A DNA stretch of 64,000 nucleotides from Bog-756 sp963839925. Lineage in GTDB: Bacteria; Actinomycetota; Acidimicrobiia; Acidimicrobiales; RAAP-2. Each line of letters begins with the position of its first letter. Position 1 is the first letter of the stretch. Positions 42,416 through 51,493 of this stretch are shown one piece after another. The translations under genes were made by a program, and so were the position numbers. Under the pieces are notes generated by a model. The model was not told where the DNA came from. It did not search any database and saw only the letters and a list, made by a program, of their open reading frames with translations. The stretch spans positions 930,001 through 994,000 of the forward strand of contig CAWIWV010000001.1 in the NCBI GenBank assembly GCA_963839925.1. Reading direction: 5' to 3'.

Positions 42416-45400
42416 GTGTTCCTGAAGTCACTCTCCCTCAAGGGATTCAAGTCCTTCGCCGACCCGGCGGTGCTCGAATTCGAACCCGGCATCACCGTTG
42501 TCGTGGGGCCGAACGGGAGCGGCAAGTCCAATGTGGTGGACGCGGTGGCCTGGGTGCTCGGAGCACAGGGTCCCCGCACGGTGCGCTCGGCGAAGATGGA
42601 GGACGTCATCTTCGTCGGCACGGCCAACCGGCCTGCGCTCGGCCGGGCCGAGGTTGCCCTCACCATCGACAACAGCGCCGGCAAGCTCGGAACCGACCTG
42701 GCGGAGATCACCATCACCCGCACGCTCTTCCGGTCCGGCGACAGCGAGTACTCGATCAACGGGGCACCGTGCCGGCTCCTCGACATCCAAGAGCTGCTCT
42801 CGGACACCGGGGTCGGACGCCAGCAGCACGTCATCATCAGCCAGGGACATCTCGACGCCATCTTGGAAGCCCGACCCGAGGACCGACGGGCGGTCATCGA
42901 GGAGGCGGCCGGGGTCCTCAAGTTCCGCCGGCGTCGCGAGCGCTCCGAACGACGGCTTGCCTCCACGCAAGAGAACCTCGAGCGGCTCTTCGACCTGATC
43001 CGCGAGGTCAAACGCCAGATCCGCCCGCTCGAGCGGCAGGCGGCCGCAGCTCGTTCCCACGCAGGCCTGTCCGAAGCGCTGACCTCGCTGCGGCTCTTCG
43101 CAGCCGGGACCGAGCTGCGTGCCCTCGAGTCCCGCCGTGACGAAGGCGAGAAGGCCCGTGACGAGCAGCGCGGTTCCGAGGAGGCGATCCGGCGATCCCT
43201 CGGCCAGCTGGACGAAGACACCGAGCGGACCGCCGACGAGATGTCGGCCCAGCGCGAGTCGGACCTGGCGTCGGCCCTCGGCCGGACCGAAGGGATGGTC
43301 GAGCGCGCACGTGGCCTGACCGGGGTCCTCCGGGAGCGCCAACGATCGCTCGCCCAGGCGCTCGACGCCGCTGCGGACGCGGATGTCGTCTCGACGCTCG
43401 AGGCCGAGGGCGCACGGCTCACCGAAGAGCTGGGGACCACCGAGGCAGAGACCGCGGCGCTCGCCCCGGAGCTCGAACAGCTGGTCGGCTCCGAGGAGCA
43501 GGTGGCCGCCGAGTTGCAGGAGCATCTCGACGCCTGGGGGGACCAGACCCAGCTCAGGGCAGCCGACGAGGCGGTGACGATCGCCAAGGGGCAGCTCGGG
43601 TCGTTCGAGCACGCGCTCGACCGGGACAGGCGAACCCTGGACCAGCTCTCCATCCGGCTCGGATCCACCGAGCGGCGCGCCTCACTGCTCGAAGGCGAGG
43701 AGCACGAGCTCGGCGAGCAGCTGGCCGAGACCGAGCAAGCCCGCCACCGGCTCCAGAGCGCGGTCGGCGAAGCCGAGGACGCCCACCAGCGTGCCGCTTC
43801 CCGGCTCGAAGCCACCGAGGGAGCCCTCCGCCAAGCCGAGCTCGAGCACCACCGGTCGGTCGCCCGAGCGGACGCGCTCGAACGCGCACTCGACGAGGCC
43901 CGAGGTGCCGCCGGCGCCGAGCTGCTGTCGGGTGTCGACGGGGTGGTCGGGATCCTGCTCGATCTCGTCGAGGTCGACGAGGGCTGGGAGGAAGCGTTCG
44001 AAGCTGCCGCCGGCGCTTCGGTCGCGGCGGTCGTGGTGTCGGGGAGGTCGTCGGCGAAGTCTGCGCTCGCCCGGTTGCGTGAGGGAGGTGCCGCGGGTGC
44101 GGTGCTCGCGCTCACCGACGCCTCGGGGTCGGGCGAGAGCGTGGCAGTCCTGCGCGAGGCCCCGCCGGGGACCGAGGCGGTCCGCTCGCACGTGCGTCGG
44201 GGTCGGGGTGGATTCGGCCTGGCCGGGCTCGACGAGGCCCTCGACACCTTGCTCGCCAGGTCGTACTGCGCTCGGGGGGGATGGTCGGAGGCGATCGATC
44301 TTGCGCTCACCCGGCCGGACCTGGTGGTCGTCACCCGGGAGGGAGACCGCTTCTCGTCCGCTGGATGGAGGGTTCGGGCCGGAGGCGGTGTGGTGACCGC
44401 GGCGGTCGTGGCAGAAGCTCGTGACCGGGCCGCCGCTGCGGCGTCGGCGGCGGCCGAAGCGGCCGAGGCGAGGGACGGTGCGCGGGCGGCGGTCGAGGAG
44501 ACCCGTGCCGCCGCGCTGGAGGCGGTGCGGGCCGACGATCGGAACGAGGTCGTCCATCAAAGTGCCCGGGCCGCACGGCAACGTGTCGCGGAGGACCGGG
44601 AGGCACTGGTCTCCGAGCTCGAAGAGATCCGCCGTGCCCACGCCGAGCTCGACGAACGGATCGCCCGAGACAACGCGCGGATCGCCGAGCTGCGCGAGGA
44701 GCTGCCCAGGTTGGAAGCGGCCCAGAGTGAGGCGGCCCGGCTGGCGGCCGCCGCCCGCGAAGACCGCAAGCGGATCGACGATCGCTTCGCCGAGGTCGCC
44801 TCGCTGCGCAGTGAATGGGAGAGCCGGTCGGCAGGTCTCGTCGAACGACGGCGGGTGTTGAGTGCCCGGTTGGCGGAGGTGGATCGGCGCTTGACCGGGC
44901 ATGCCGACGAACGTGCGGAGGCGGCCGAGCGGCGCACCAGGCTGGAGGCCGACGCCACCGCGGTCGAACGCCTGCTCGAGGTGGTGGACTCGGCCCAGCT
45001 CCAACTCGACGTGGCCCTCGGCGACTTGCGCGAGCGGCACCAGCGCCAACTCGAAGCGGTCCGTGCCGGCGGTGCGCGGCTCGAGGAGCTTCGGCGTCGC
45101 CGGTCGTCGCACGAGCACGAGTTGGCCGCGGTGCGCGGGCGGCTGCAGAAGACAGAGCTCGACCTCGTCGAGACGAACGTCCGCCGCGAGTCGGTGATCG
45201 AAACCCTCCGGCGCGAGCTCGGGTGCGGACCGGACGAGGCGCTTGCGGCCCCATCACCTGAGCTGGCCGAGGGGACCGATCCTGCGGCCCGGATCGTGGA
45301 GCTCGAGGCCGAGTTGGCCTCACTCGGCCCGGTGAATCCGCTGGCGCTGGAGGAGCTGTCCGAGCTCGGGGAGCGCCATCGATTCCTCGAGAGCCAGGTC

Positions 45401-46039
45401 GAAGACGTCCGCTCGGCCCGCCGCGAGCTCCACCAGGTGATCCGGACCCTCGACGAGGAGATCATGCACGTGTTCGATTCGGCGTTCGCCGATGTCAACG
45501 AGCACTTCTCGACACTCATCACCTCGCTGTTCCCGGGCGGCACCGGCCGAATCTCGCTCACCGACCCGGAGAATCTGCTGGACACCGGCGTCGAGGTCGA
45601 GGTTCGCCCGGCGGGACGAAACGTGCGGCGGCTGTCGCTGCTCTCGGGTGGGGAGCGGTCGCTGGTCGCCCTCGCCTTCCTCTTCGCCGTGTTCCGGAGC
45701 CGGCCGTCGCCCTTCTATCTGATGGACGAGGTCGAGGCGGCGTTGGACGACGTCAACCTGCAGCGGTTTCTCGGGCTCGTGCACGAGTTCCGCGAGGATG
45801 CCCAGTTGATCATCGTGAGTCACCAGAAGCGAACCATGGAGGCGGCTGACGCGCTCTACGGGGTGACCATGGCCCCGGGGGGCTCGTCGAAGGTGGTCAG
45901 CCAGAAGGTCCCGCGCCACACCGGTGACGATCTCGAGTCGGGTATCGAGGGCGAGCTTCCGCGGATGTCGTTCCAGGGCCCGATCGCCAACGTCGAGCCT
46001 GCTGTTCGGGTCGAGCCGGTCGGTGGGGGCGATCTCTGA
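42416..46039 (+). CDS. smc: Chromosome segregation protein SMC
   Basis: A complete 1207-residue SMC ATPase that, with ScpA/ScpB, compacts and resolves sister chromosomes. The N terminus (L-S-L-K-G-F-K-S-F-A, V-V-G-P-N-G-S-G-K-S-N-V-V-D-A Walker A) and C terminus (L-S-G-G-E-R-S-L-V-A-L-A signature, F-Y-L-M-D-E-V-E-A-A-L-D-D Walker B) flank two long coiled coils and a hinge at about residues 500-640. The coils are very rich in Ala, Glu and Arg. GTG start after a TATGGT box; the stop overlaps the ftsY ATG (TGATG). scpA and scpB are not in the window. Confidence 0.97.
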   Translation: MFLKSLSLKGFKSFADPAVLEFEPGITVVVGPNGSGKSNVVDAVAWVLGAQGPRTVRSAKMEDVIFVGTANRPALGRAEVALTIDNSAGKLGTDLAEITITRTLFRSGDSEYSINGAPCRLLDIQELLSDTGVGRQQHVIISQGHLDAILEARPEDRRAVIEEAAGVLKFRRRRERSERRLASTQENLERLFDLIREVKRQIRPLERQAAAARSHAGLSEALTSLRLFAAGTELRALESRRDEGEKARDEQRGSEEAIRRSLGQLDEDTERTADEMSAQRESDLASALGRTEGMVERARGLTGVLRERQRSLAQALDAAADADVVSTLEAEGARLTEELGTTEAETAALAPELEQLVGSEEQVAAELQEHLDAWGDQTQLRAADEAVTIAKGQLGSFEHALDRDRRTLDQLSIRLGSTERRASLLEGEEHELGEQLAETEQARHRLQSAVGEAEDAHQRAASRLEATEGALRQAELEHHRSVARADALERALDEARGAAGAELLSGVDGVVGILLDLVEVDEGWEEAFEAAAGASVAAVVVSGRSSAKSALARLREGGAAGAVLALTDASGSGESVAVLREAPPGTEAVRSHVRRGRGGFGLAGLDEALDTLLARSYCARGGWSEAIDLALTRPDLVVVTREGDRFSSAGWRVRAGGGVVTAAVVAEARDRAAAAASAAAEAAEARDGARAAVEETRAAALEAVRADDRNEVVHQSARAARQRVAEDREALVSELEEIRRAHAELDERIARDNARIAELREELPRLEAAQSEAARLAAAAREDRKRIDDRFAEVASLRSEWESRSAGLVERRRVLSARLAEVDRRLTGHADERAEAAERRTRLEADATAVERLLEVVDSAQLQLDVALGDLRERHQRQLEAVRAGGARLEELRRRRSSHEHELAAVRGRLQKTELDLVETNVRRESVIETLRRELGCGPDEALAAPSPELAEGTDPAARIVELEAELASLGPVNPLALEELSELGERHRFLESQVEDVRSARRELHQVIRTLDEEIMHVFDSAFADVNEHFSTLITSLFPGGTGRISLTDPENLLDTGVEVEVRPAGRNVRRLSLLSGGERSLVALAFLFAVFRSRPSPFYLMDEVEAALDDVNLQRFLGLVHEFREDAQLIIVSHQKRTMEAADALYGVTMAPGGSSKVVSQKVPRHTGDDLESGIEGELPRMSFQGPIANVEPAVRVEPVGGGDL

Positions 46040-47319
46040 TGGATCCTGCGGTGCTGCTGGCTTCGGACGCGACGGTCGGCATCGTCATCGCGGCGGCGGT
46101 CGTGGTGTTGGGGGGTGCCGGCTACGCGGTCCGTCTGGTCGGTCGAAGGCAGGGCGAGGAATCGGCGGCGAGCACCAAGGCGAGGTCCGACCAGAAGGGG
46201 CAAGAGGAGGCCGATCGATCCCCGGTCGCGACACTCGAGCGACCGGTGGAGCCGGCAGCGCCCGTCGAGGCAGCCGCCGCAGTCGAGGAACCTGCACCAC
46301 CGGAGCCGGAACCCGAGCCGGAGCCCGAACCGGCCGAACCTCCCACCTATCGGAGCCGTCTCGGCAAGGCCCGCGGCCTCCTCTCCGGCTACCTGGGGTC
46401 GGTTCGATCGAGGAGCAAGATCGACGCCGCCACCTGGGACGATCTCGAAGAGGCCCTGATCCGTGCCGACGTTGGGGTGAAGGCGACCGATTCGCTACTC
46501 GGCGGATTGCGCCCACGGGTGAAGAGCGGCGAGATCGCCGGGCCCGACGGGTTGTTGGACGCGCTCAAGTCGGAGCTGATCTCGATGCTCAGCTCGGCCG
46601 ACGCCTCGCTGGCACTGCCGGCTCCTGAGGAGGGGCCACGGAACGAAGGCAGCCCGGGGACCGACGGTGCTGCGGGCACCGGCGAGGCCACGCAGGCCGA
46701 CGGCGATGGCGGACCGGTCGACGTCTGGCTGTTCGTCGGAGTCAACGGCGTGGGCAAGACGACCACGGTCGGCAAGGTGGCCAATCGCATGACGATGAAC
46801 GGGACCAAGGTGCTCCTCGCAGCCGGAGACACCTTCCGAGCCGCGGCGGGGGAGCAGCTGGCGATGTGGGCCTCACGGTCCGGAGCGGACATCGTGCGGG
46901 GATCGGAGGGAGGCGATCCGAGCGCGGTTGTCTTCGATGCGGTCCAGCGGGCCGCTGCGCGGGGTCACGGAGTGGTGCTGGCCGACACGGCTGGCCGGCT
47001 CCACAACAAGGTCAACCTCATCGAAGAGCTGAAGAAGATCCGGAGGGTCGCCGACCGCCCGCCGGGTCACGTTGTCGAGGTGCTGCTGGTGCTGGATGCC
47101 ACCACCGGGCAGAACGGGCTCACCCAGGCGAAGGTGTTCCTCGAGGCGGTGGAGGTGACCGGAGTGGTGCTCACCAAGCTCGACGGCACCGCCAAGGGCG
47201 GGATCGTCGTCGCGATCCAGAGCGAGCTCGGGCTACCGGTCAAGCTGGTGGGCCTTGGCGAGGGAGCCGCAGACCTCATCGACTTCGATCCGACGGCATT
47301 CGTGGACGCGCTGTTCTGA
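46039..47319 (+). CDS. ftsY: Signal recognition particle receptor FtsY
   Basis: The 426-residue SRP receptor begins with a hydrophobic membrane anchor (V-G-I-V-I-A-A-A-V-V-V-L-G-G-A-G-Y), followed by a long Glu/Pro-rich acidic A domain (E-P-E-P-E-P-E-P-E-P). Then comes the NG domain: G-V-N-G-V-G-K-T-T-T-V-G-K (G1), D-T-F-R-A-A-A (G2), A-D-T-A-G-R-L-H-N-K (G3), T-K-L-D-G-T-A-K-G-G (G4). A Ser/Thr/Gly-rich insert of about 25 residues lies just before G1. The true membrane anchor is typical of actinobacterial FtsY. Confidence 0.96.
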   Translation: MDPAVLLASDATVGIVIAAAVVVLGGAGYAVRLVGRRQGEESAASTKARSDQKGQEEADRSPVATLERPVEPAAPVEAAAAVEEPAPPEPEPEPEPEPAEPPTYRSRLGKARGLLSGYLGSVRSRSKIDAATWDDLEEALIRADVGVKATDSLLGGLRPRVKSGEIAGPDGLLDALKSELISMLSSADASLALPAPEEGPRNEGSPGTDGAAGTGEATQADGDGGPVDVWLFVGVNGVGKTTTVGKVANRMTMNGTKVLLAAGDTFRAAAGEQLAMWASRSGADIVRGSEGGDPSAVVFDAVQRAAARGHGVVLADTAGRLHNKVNLIEELKKIRRVADRPPGHVVEVLLVLDATTGQNGLTQAKVFLEAVEVTGVVLTKLDGTAKGGIVVAIQSELGLPVKLVGLGEGAADLIDFDPTAFVDALF

Positions 47320-47372
47320 GACGAGTGTTCGATCGGGCGTTCTCTGCGCCCGGATCCGGCCGGTGCGTCCGA

Positions 47373-47378
47373 TAGCCT
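47373..47378 (+). promoter_or_regulatory. -10 box TAGCCT of ffh
   Basis: TAGCCT ends nine bases before the ffh ATG. Confidence 0.45.
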
Positions 47379-47387
47379 GATGGCCCG

Positions 47388-48944
47388 ATGTTCGAGAGCC
47401 TGACCGACAGATTCGACGGGATCTTCTCCCGACTCCGCAGCCGCGGACGACTGAGCGATGCCGACGTCGACGAGGTGCTGCGGGAGATCCGTACCGCACT
47501 CCTCGAGGCGGACGTGGATATCGGAGTGGTGCGCGGGTTCACCGACGCGGTGCGGACGAAGTGCGTCGGGCTGGATCTGGTCAAGAACCTCAGTCCCGGC
47601 CAGCAGGTCATCAAGATCGTCAACGAGGAGCTGGTCAACATCCTCGGTGGCGAGACGCTCCGGATCACCTACGCGAGCAAGCCCCCGACCGTAGTGCTGC
47701 TCGCGGGACTCCAGGGTTCCGGGAAGACGACGACCGCGGCCAAGCTGGCCCGCTGGTTCAAGCAGCAAGGTCGCAATCCTCTGCTGGTCGGCGCCGACCT
47801 TCAGAGACCGGCGGCCGTCGAGCAGCTGCGGGTCCTCGGGGAACAAGGTGGCGTCTCCGTGTTCAGCGAACCCACCGATCCGGTCGCGGTTGCCACCGCC
47901 GGTCTCGAAGAAGCCCGACGTCTCGGACGAGATGTCCTCATCGTGGACACCGCCGGCCGTCTCTCCATCGACGAAGAGCTGATGGAAGAGGTCCGCCAGA
48001 TCGCCGGTGCGGTGGATCCGCTCTACACCTTCTTGGTCATCGATGCGATGACTGGGCAGGACGCAGTGTCGACTGCGTCCGCGTTCCACGACGCGCTCTC
48101 CCTCGACGGGGTCATCCTGACCAAGTTGGACGGCGACGCCCGAGGCGGTGCTGCACTGTCGGTGAAGGAGGTCGTGGGCAAACCCATCGCCTTCGCCTCG
48201 ACCGGCGAGAAGCTCGACGACTTCGACCAGTTCCATCCGGACCGGATGGCGGACCGCATTCTCGGGATGGGCGATGTGCTCAGTCTCATCGAGCAGGCCG
48301 ATCGCACCATGGACAAGGAGGTCGCCACCAAAGGCGCGGCCGCCATCATGGAGGGCAGGTTCACGCTCGAGGACTTTCTGGAGCAGCTCCAGCAGGTCAA
48401 GAAGATGGGATCGGTTTCGGGCATGCTCTCGCTGCTGCCCGGCATGCCGAAGGACCTGAAGCAGGCGTCCTCGGCGATCGACGATCGCCAGATCGGCCAG
48501 GTGGAGGCCATCATCCGCTCGATGACCCCGAAGGAGCGAACCGATCCGAGCATCGTCGACGGCCCCCGCAGGGTCCGGATCGCGAATGGCAGCGGCACCG
48601 CGACGTCGGATGTGAACGCGCTGCTCAAGCAGTTCAAAGAGATGCAGAAGATGATGAAGGGGATGGGCAAGGGAGGCATGGGTGGAGCGATGGGCGGGCT
48701 CGGCGGCATGCTCGGGCGCGGGCCGAAGTTCTCGCAGAAGGCGATGGCAGAGATGGCCGAGATGAGCGCGGCCGGAGACCTGTCCGGCTTCCCCGGCATG
48801 GGTGCGAACGGGGCCTCGTTGGGACCCGGATCGATGCCGATGGAGCGGTCCGGTGGCGGGCTGGCCAGGGGATCTTCCCGATCGAAGGGCAAGGGCGGCA
48901 AGAAGGGCAAGGGCGGCGGAAGAGTGACACCGAAGGCTCGATGA
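47388..48944 (+). CDS. ffh: Signal recognition particle protein Ffh
   Basis: A 518-residue SRP GTPase. The NG domain shows A-G-L-Q-G-S-G-K-T-T-T-A-A-K, D-T-A-G-R-L-S-I-D-E and T-K-L-D-G-D-A-R-G-G. The Met-rich M domain that binds signal peptides and 4.5S RNA runs from about residue 310 and includes M-Q-K-M-M-K-G-M-G. A Gly/Lys-rich basic tail (S-K-G-K-G-G-K-K-G-K-G-G-G) ends the protein. It co-operates with FtsY, encoded just upstream. The 4.5S RNA gene was not found in the window. Confidence 0.97.
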   Translation: MFESLTDRFDGIFSRLRSRGRLSDADVDEVLREIRTALLEADVDIGVVRGFTDAVRTKCVGLDLVKNLSPGQQVIKIVNEELVNILGGETLRITYASKPPTVVLLAGLQGSGKTTTAAKLARWFKQQGRNPLLVGADLQRPAAVEQLRVLGEQGGVSVFSEPTDPVAVATAGLEEARRLGRDVLIVDTAGRLSIDEELMEEVRQIAGAVDPLYTFLVIDAMTGQDAVSTASAFHDALSLDGVILTKLDGDARGGAALSVKEVVGKPIAFASTGEKLDDFDQFHPDRMADRILGMGDVLSLIEQADRTMDKEVATKGAAAIMEGRFTLEDFLEQLQQVKKMGSVSGMLSLLPGMPKDLKQASSAIDDRQIGQVEAIIRSMTPKERTDPSIVDGPRRVRIANGSGTATSDVNALLKQFKEMQKMMKGMGKGGMGGAMGGLGGMLGRGPKFSQKAMAEMAEMSAAGDLSGFPGMGANGASLGPGSMPMERSGGGLARGSSRSKGKGGKKGKGGGRVTPKAR

Positions 48945-49029
48945 GCGACGACCGCACCGGTGTGCACGCCGGTCCTGGCATTGGTGGGAGACTGTCCGGC
49001 GCGAGCAACGACATCCAGAGGAGTGAACA

Positions 49030-49317
49030 GTGGCCGTAAAGCTCCGCCTCGTGCGGATCGGTAAGAAGAAGCAGCCGACCTACCGGCTGGTGGCGGCGGA
49101 CAGTCGCTCACCGCGCAACGGTCGGTTCATCGAGATCGTGGGAACGTACGCACCCCGTGGCAAGTCGCTCGCGGAGCCCGAAGCCGTCATCGAGATCGAC
49201 AACGCAAAAGCGGTGAAGTGGCTCTCTCAGGGTGCCACCCCCACCGAACGAGTCGAGAAGTTGCTCAAGACCTCTGGCGCTCTCGATGAGTTCGAGCTGG
49301 CCAAGTCGGCCAAGTGA
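49030..49317 (+). CDS. rpsP: 30S ribosomal protein S16
   Basis: A 95-residue S16: V-K-L-R-L-V-R-I-G-K-K-K-Q-P-T-Y-R at the start, S-P-R-N-G-R-F-I-E-I-V-G-T-Y, and W-L-S-Q-G-A-T-P-T-E-R-V. GTG start with AGAGGAG upstream. It starts the usual rpsP-KH-rimM-trmD-rplS run. Confidence 0.96.
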   Translation: MAVKLRLVRIGKKKQPTYRLVAADSRSPRNGRFIEIVGTYAPRGKSLAEPEAVIEIDNAKAVKWLSQGATPTERVEKLLKTSGALDEFELAKSAK

Positions 49318-49706
49318 GCGACGAGGTGTCGCTCGACTCTCCTGACGACGTCAACACGATCGACGACGTCAACACCCTCGACGACAGTGCCGGAGACATC
49401 AACAGGATCGATGACAACGGTGCTCTCGAAGATGACGGGGACGACGAAGGAAACCGGGTCTCGGGCGGCACGCCGCTTGCGGTCGTGACCTACCTGGTCA
49501 ACTCGATCACCTCCGAACCCGAATCGGTGGTCATCGAAACCGAAGAGCGAGGCGGCTCGGTCAGATTCAGCATCCACGTGGCTCCCGACGACATGGGTCG
49601 GGTGATCGGACGGCGGGGCCGGGTTGCCCAGGCCATTCGCACGGTGGTTGCAGCGGCGGGCGCCCGCGACGGAGTGCAGACCAGCGTCGACATCGTCGAC
49701 GACTGA
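49314..49706 (+). CDS. khpA: KhpA-like KH-domain RNA-binding protein with acidic N-terminal repeat
   Basis: The C-terminal about 75 residues are a KH domain (V-A-P-D-D-M-G-R-V-I-G-R-R-G-R-V-A-Q-A-I-R-T, GxxG = G-R-R-G), as in KhpA, which binds RNA in cell-size control and translation in Gram-positives. The first about 50 residues are an Asp/Asn-rich tail with near-repeated units (D-D-V-N-T-I-D-D-V-N-T-L-D-D). This tail is absent from most KhpA proteins, which are about 80 residues. The GTG start overlaps the rpsP stop (GTGA). Confidence 0.88.
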   Translation: MSDEVSLDSPDDVNTIDDVNTLDDSAGDINRIDDNGALEDDGDDEGNRVSGGTPLAVVTYLVNSITSEPESVVIETEERGGSVRFSIHVAPDDMGRVIGRRGRVAQAIRTVVAAAGARDGVQTSVDIVDD

Positions 49707-49717
49707 AGTCCGCCGAT

Positions 49718-50188
49718 GTGGTGATGCTTCAGGTCGCCCAGGTGGTCAAGCCTCACGGACTGCGGGGTGACGTGGTCGTCTCCCTCTCGACCAACCGGAC
49801 CGAACGGCTGGCGCCGGGGTCGGTACTGAGCACCGAAGATGGACGGCCGATGAGGGTGGTGCGTTCGACTCCTCACGGCAACCGTTTCATCGTGACCTTC
49901 GAGGGCCTGTCCGGCATCGATGATGCAGAGGGGCTGCGCGGAACCGAGCTCTTTGCCCCACCGTTGGCCGACCCCGACGAACTGTGGGTCCACGAGCTCA
50001 TCGGGGCCGAGGTGGTCGATGCCGACGGAACCGTGCTGGGAACCGTCGAGAGTGTGCAGGAGAATCCCGCGAGCGACTTGCTGGTCCTTCAGGACGGCGG
50101 CCTCATCCCGCTGCGCTTCGTCGTGAGCAACGACCCCGGTGTCCGGGTGACCGTCGAGGTGCCTGACGGTCTGCTCGACCTCGCCTGA
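49718..50188 (+). CDS. rimM: Ribosome maturation factor RimM
   Basis: A 156-residue 16S rRNA processing factor that binds S19. The N-terminal RimM barrel contains A-Q-V-V-K-P-H-G-L-R-G-D-V-V, and the PRC-like C-terminal barrel L-W-V-H-E-L-I-G-A-E-V-V-D-A-D-G and I-P-L-R-F-V. GTG start (an ATG follows two codons later). It lies between the KH gene and trmD, the canonical place. Confidence 0.94.
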   Translation: MVMLQVAQVVKPHGLRGDVVVSLSTNRTERLAPGSVLSTEDGRPMRVVRSTPHGNRFIVTFEGLSGIDDAEGLRGTELFAPPLADPDELWVHELIGAEVVDADGTVLGTVESVQENPASDLLVLQDGGLIPLRFVVSNDPGVRVTVEVPDGLLDLA

Positions 50189-50202
50189 TCCGGGCCGGCA
50201 GC

Positions 50203-50988
50203 GTGGGCTCCTTCCGGATCGACGTCTTCTCGCTCTTCCCCGGTGTCGTGGATCACTACGCCGGTGCCTCCATCCTCGGCCGTGCAAGGGACACCGGGCA
50301 GCTGGATCTTCGGACTCATGACGTGCGTGATGCGGCGACGGATCCGCACCGCACGGTCGACGACGCGCCGTTCGGGGGTGGGGCGGGGATGGTCCTCGGA
50401 CCCGAGCCCGTGTTCGGAGCGGTGGAGGGTGTCGCCGGGTCGGACGAGGGCCTCCCGAGGCCGTTGATCCTGCTGTCGCCGTCCGGCCGGCGCTTCGGTC
50501 AGCGGGTCGCTTCGGAGCTTGCAGGGACCGGGGGCTTCTCCTTGCTGTGCGGCCGGTACGAGGGTATTGATCAACGTGTCGCCGACCATCTGGTCGATGA
50601 CGAGCTCTCCATCGGCGACTTCGTGCTGGCCGGTGGCGAGCTGGCTGCGCTGGTGGTGGTCGAGGCGGTCGTGCGCCTCATCCCGGGCGTGCTCGGGAAC
50701 CAGGAGTCGGCGGGCGACGAGAGCTTCACGGACGGCCTGCTGGAGTACCCCCAGTACACCCGGCCCGCCTCGTTCAGGGGATGGAAGGTCCCTGACGTGC
50801 TGGTCTCCGGGGATCACGGGAAGGTGGATCACTGGCGGCGGGCCGAGGCCCTCGCTCGCACCCTCCGGCGCCGCCCCGACCTCATCGCCGAGCGGGGAGG
50901 GCTGACCGAAGCCGAGGTCGAGCTCCTGCGGAGACACGGCGAGGTGCAGCTCCTCTGTGATCACGGCTACGATGGACAAGCCCCGTGA
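50203..50988 (+). CDS. trmD: tRNA (guanine(37)-N(1))-methyltransferase TrmD
   Basis: A 261-residue SPOUT-class enzyme that methylates G37 of tRNA. Conserved parts are I-D-V-F-S-L-F-P, G-G-G-A-G-M-V-L-G-P-E-P, L-C-G-R-Y-E-G-I-D-Q-R-V, E-L-S-I-G-D-F-V-L-A-G-G-E and E-Y-P-Q-Y-T-R-P, forming the knotted SAM site. GTG start. Confidence 0.96.
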   Translation: MGSFRIDVFSLFPGVVDHYAGASILGRARDTGQLDLRTHDVRDAATDPHRTVDDAPFGGGAGMVLGPEPVFGAVEGVAGSDEGLPRPLILLSPSGRRFGQRVASELAGTGGFSLLCGRYEGIDQRVADHLVDDELSIGDFVLAGGELAALVVVEAVVRLIPGVLGNQESAGDESFTDGLLEYPQYTRPASFRGWKVPDVLVSGDHGKVDHWRRAEALARTLRRRPDLIAERGGLTEAEVELLRRHGEVQLLCDHGYDGQAP

Positions 50989-51124
50989 GCGCCAGTGCTG
51001 CTGGCGTCAGTGGTTGTGGCTCGATCGCAGAGCGGTTCGCGAGGGAGAAAGCTCCTCCACGCGGACCTCGGCGGGCGGCTGCCAGACGGGGGAGAGCCAG
51101 ACGAACCGTGGAAAGACGCGTCCA

Positions 51125-51478
51125 ATGAACCCCACCGACATCATCGACCGTGACAGCCTGCGTGACGACATCCCCGACTTCCGACCGGGTGACACCGTCA
51201 AGGTCCATGTGCGGGTCGTCGAGGGCTCCCGCGAGCGGGTCCAGGTCTTTCAGGGGGCGGTCGTGCGGCGGCAGGGCACGGGGGTGCGCGAGACCTTCAC
51301 CGTGCGAAAGGTGAGTTTCGGCGTCGGCGTGGAGCGCACGTTCCCCGTCCACTCTCCGGTGATCGCGCAGACCGAGGTGGTGTCCCTCGGCGATGTTCGC
51401 CGGGCGAAGCTGTACTACCTGCGGGACCGTCACGGGAAGGCGGCGAAGATCAAGGAGCGTCGGTCTGCTCGCTCCTGA
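51125..51478 (+). CDS. rplS: 50S ribosomal protein L19
   Basis: A 117-residue L19: F-R-P-G-D-T-V-K-V-H-V-R-V-V-E-G, V-F-Q-G-A-V-V-R-R and F-P-V-H-S-P-V-I. The ATG at 51125 was chosen since the frame upstream is not conserved. A gap of about 135 bases separates it from trmD, possibly with its own leader; no riboswitch was recognised there. Confidence 0.95.
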   Translation: MNPTDIIDRDSLRDDIPDFRPGDTVKVHVRVVEGSRERVQVFQGAVVRRQGTGVRETFTVRKVSFGVGVERTFPVHSPVIAQTEVVSLGDVRRAKLYYLRDRHGKAAKIKERRSARS

Positions 51479-51493
51479 CCGAGAAGGGATCCG

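Noticed and set aside
42316..44334. Very long minus-strand frame (672 codons) opposite smc
   Set aside because: Composition is Ser/Arg-rich and matches no family; it mirrors the GC-rich third codon positions of smc.
50989..51124. Riboswitch or L19 leader before rplS
   Set aside because: No recognised fold; only an ordinary gap.
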